Below, piece after piece: positions 7,401-8,862 of a DNA stretch of 8,862 nucleotides. This DNA comes from an uncultured Azospirillum sp. (GTDB taxonomy: Bacteria > Pseudomonadota > Alphaproteobacteria > RF32 > CAG-239): contig CABUBU010000047.1 in NCBI GenBank assembly GCA_902489795.1, positions 1 through 8,862 of the forward strand, in the 5' to 3' direction. The position numbers were made by a program, and so were the translations under genes. Position 1 is the stretch's first letter. Each line of letters opens with the position of its first letter. Below the pieces are notes generated by a model. The model did not search any database. It saw only the letters and a program-made list of their open reading frames with translations, and had not been told where the DNA came from.

Positions 7401-8862
7401 GCTGCCGGTTCTCAACCGCTTTTGCGTGCATCAGGCGGTCAAAACCGGTCTGGGGTTGCGGGCGGAAATCAACAAATATTCTGAATTTTCACGCAAAAAC
7501 TATTTCTATGCCGATATGCCGACCGGCTACCAGATCACTCAGTTTCAATATCCGATTGTCGGCGAAGGCGTGGTAACCGTTGATCTGGAAGACGGCGGTA
7601 CCAAAGATATCCGCATCGAACGGATGCACATTGAACAGGATGCCGGCAAATCGATCCACGACATTGACCCGCGCAAGACTTTCATAGACCTGAACCGGGC
7701 GGGGGTAGGGCTGATGGAAATCGTGACCAAGCCGGATTTTCGCTCGCCGGAAGAGGCAGGCGCATTCTTAAAGAAACTGCGCTCCATCCTGCGATATCTC
7801 GGCACCTGCGACGGCAACATGGACGAAGGCTCAATGCGTTGTGACGTCAATGTTTCCGTTCGGCCGGCCGGCAGTGATGAGCTGCGCACCCGCTGTGAAA
7901 TGAAAAATGTCAATTCGGTCAAATTTGTTATGCAGGCAATTGAAAATGAAGCCCGCCGTCATATCGAAGTCTATGAAAACGGCGGTACGGTTGAGCAGGA
8001 AACCCGCCAGTTTGATCCCGTCAGCGGACAGACGAAAGTAATGCGCAAAAAGGAGTTTGCCCACGATTACCGCTATTTTCCCGAACCGGATCTGCCGCCT
8101 CTGGTGCTGACCGACGAATATATCCGGCAGGTGGCGGAAGAACTGCCGGAACTGCCGGATGCCAAAAAAGCCCGTTTTGTTGAAAAACTCGGGCTGACCA
8201 GATATGACGCCATGGTCATTTGCGAAAACAGGGAAGTGGCCGATTTCTTTGAAAAGGCGGCGGCCGGCCACGATGCCAAAAAAGTTGCCAACTGGCTGAT
8301 GGGTGACTTCTTTGCCATGCTTAAACGCAAAAACCTGACGATTGAAGAAAGCCCCGTTTCGGCTGAAAGTTTGGGCCGTCTGGTGAATCTGATCGAAAAG
8401 GACGTCATCTCCGGCAAAATTGCCAAAGATGTGTTTGAAATTATGAGTGAAACCGGAGAAAATCCGGAAAAAATCGTTGAGGAAAAGGGCTTAAAGCAGG
8501 TGACTGACACCGGTGCGATTGAAGCGATTGTCGATAAGGTGATCGCTGACAATCCGGATAAAGTCAATGCCTATAAAGGCGGCAAAGTCGGCCTGATGGG
8601 CTGGTTTGTCGGCCAGGTGATCAAAGAATCCCGCGGCAAAGCCAACCCGCAGGTGGTCAACCGGCTGCTTGCCGCCAAGCTGGCCTGATTGTACCGCTGC
8701 ATTTGTTTACCCCGCTTTAAAAAGCGGGGTTTTTTGTAACAAGAAAACTAGCGTCTGGGCCGTTAGTTCCAAAGAGCTTACAGCTTTACAGATAAAAAAC
8801 TCCTTTGCTAAAATGAGTTAGACGGTCTGGCAAGAGTCTAACAAAAGCAAAGGAGTTTTTTT

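Overview
The window looks like a piece of an alphaproteobacterial chromosome. The enoyl-ACP reductase (an HAIAF segment, then PNYN-x3-AK) and the zinc-cysteine-less GatB resemble alphaproteobacterial versions. The presence of a complete GatCAB operon points to the indirect, amidotransferase route to Gln-tRNA and/or Asn-tRNA. This is judged by eye from the protein sequences; no species can be named.

Left part (1-1690): an accessory stretch with no intact conserved gene. It holds two related composite units. Each contains, in order, a T-tract followed by GTA-N4-GAARAC, a short leader, a 190-240 nt tract that is about nine-tenths pyrimidine, and a nested hairpin ending in T6-ATG-AAC. A partial leader copy sits at the window's left edge. 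A third unit without the pyrimidine tract lies at the far right (8730-8862). After the first unit comes a decayed IS200-type (Y1/HUH) transposase gene with stops and frameshifts. The hairpin therefore matches the ribosome-site-occluding leader stem known for IS200, and the units are best read as IS200-related left ends or non-autonomous derivatives.

Middle part (1691-4437): two monocistronic genes of unknown function on the plus strand. The first encodes a 331-aa soluble protein behind a good sigma-70-type promoter and is followed by tandem terminators. The second encodes a 176-aa protein built from about six degenerate 25-30-aa helical repeats. A bidirectional terminator then separates it from a convergent YihY-family inner-membrane protein.

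Right part (4438-8735): an AT-rich divergent promoter region, then fabI (fatty-acid elongation), its terminator, and the operon gatC-gatA-gatB (transamidation of mischarged tRNA) ended by a strong terminator. GatA lacks two residues of its nearly invariant DTGGS active-site loop, the most surprising point in the conserved genes.
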